From Tetraselmis striata (taxonomy: Eukaryota > Chlorophyta > Chlorodendrophyceae > Chlorodendrales > Chlorodendraceae), in the NCBI GenBank assembly GCA_006384855.1, contig VCJN01002673.1, positions 186,001 to 250,000 of the forward strand: a DNA stretch of 64,000 nt. Direction: 5' to 3'. Positions 63,877-64,000 of the stretch are shown here, in pieces; positions within the stretch are counted from its first letter, which is position 1; every line of letters begins with the position of its first letter. The notes under the pieces are model-generated. The model did no database searches and had not been told where the DNA came from. It saw only the letters and a program-made list of their open reading frames with translations. Both the position numbers and the translations under genes were made by a program.

Positions 63877-64000
63877 AAAATGCTCCACGTGAAAAGCGCG
63901 TCCCGCGCGGTCAGCCGGCCTGTGGTCCGCCGCCGCCGCCAAATGATCGCTCGCCCTCTCGCCGCGCCGCCGGCCTCGCTCGGTCCTTGAGCCGAAGAGC

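Overview
The window looks like nuclear DNA of a eukaryote, most likely a flagellated green alga. Genes are broken by short GT-AG introns. Two recognisable host genes, a dynein regulatory complex subunit 5 (DRC5/TCTE1) gene and a SEH1-type nucleoporin gene, lie tail to tail at 40.2-43.8 kb. Almost everything else is transposon-derived or repetitive. The GC-rich coding style, the many long poly-C and poly-G runs, the GC-rich minisatellites and the tyrosine-recombinase and KDZ transposons remind me of prasinophytes such as Cymbomonas. That genus-level guess is from memory and weak. I see no prokaryotic operons, no rRNA and no convincing tRNA.

Layout. 0-10 kb: GC minisatellites, an inverted duplication (about 3.3-7.5 kb) carrying an unrecognised two-exon gene, and a satellite of about 185 bp. 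10-17.2 kb: repeats, a foldback element, a cysteine-rich ORF that may be a piggyBac-type tail, and a minus-strand gene whose N-terminus joins a BED-like finger to a Tudor-like module. 17.3-21.8 kb: a plus-strand gene for a DUF7869-like putative DDE transposase; one of its introns holds about 30 copies of a 24-bp repeat. 22.8-28.5 kb: three nested insertions. A small LTR element carries a second LTR element inside its 3' LTR, and that element's 5' LTR carries a Tc1/mariner-like MITE. Target-site duplications, and uninterrupted copies of both inner target sites, are visible in the window. 28.5-35.8 kb: a decayed second copy of the DUF7869-like gene on the minus strand, split by a 3.2-kb tyrosine-recombinase (YR) element. 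36.4-37.6 kb: a broken methyltransferase-like gene. 38-40 kb: dispersed repeats. 40.2-43.8 kb: host gene island. 44.4-47.7 kb: a second, decayed, inverted copy of the YR element. 48-58 kb: unrecognised exons, AT-rich DNA, palindromes, and tandem and foldback repeats. 58.4-62.7 kb: a multi-exon KDZ transposase gene on the minus strand. 62.9-64 kb: simple repeats and hairpins.

Most interesting systems. First, the YR elements: both copies have ORF1 plus a tyrosine recombinase, split direct repeats in the A1-ORFs-b1-A2-B2 order of Ngaro/PAT retroelements, and no visible reverse transcriptase. Second, the introns of the KDZ gene and nearby DNA: at least ten loci carry the same AT-rich palindromic core (near GGCACAATATTTTGTGCC). 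One predicted intron is almost coextensive with a 131-bp terminal-inverted-repeat element, as expected of introner-like elements. Third, the DUF7869-like transposon, whose intronic array and isolated palindromes share the word TTTGTCCC. All calls rest on reading the sequence and on remembered family motifs; no search was run.
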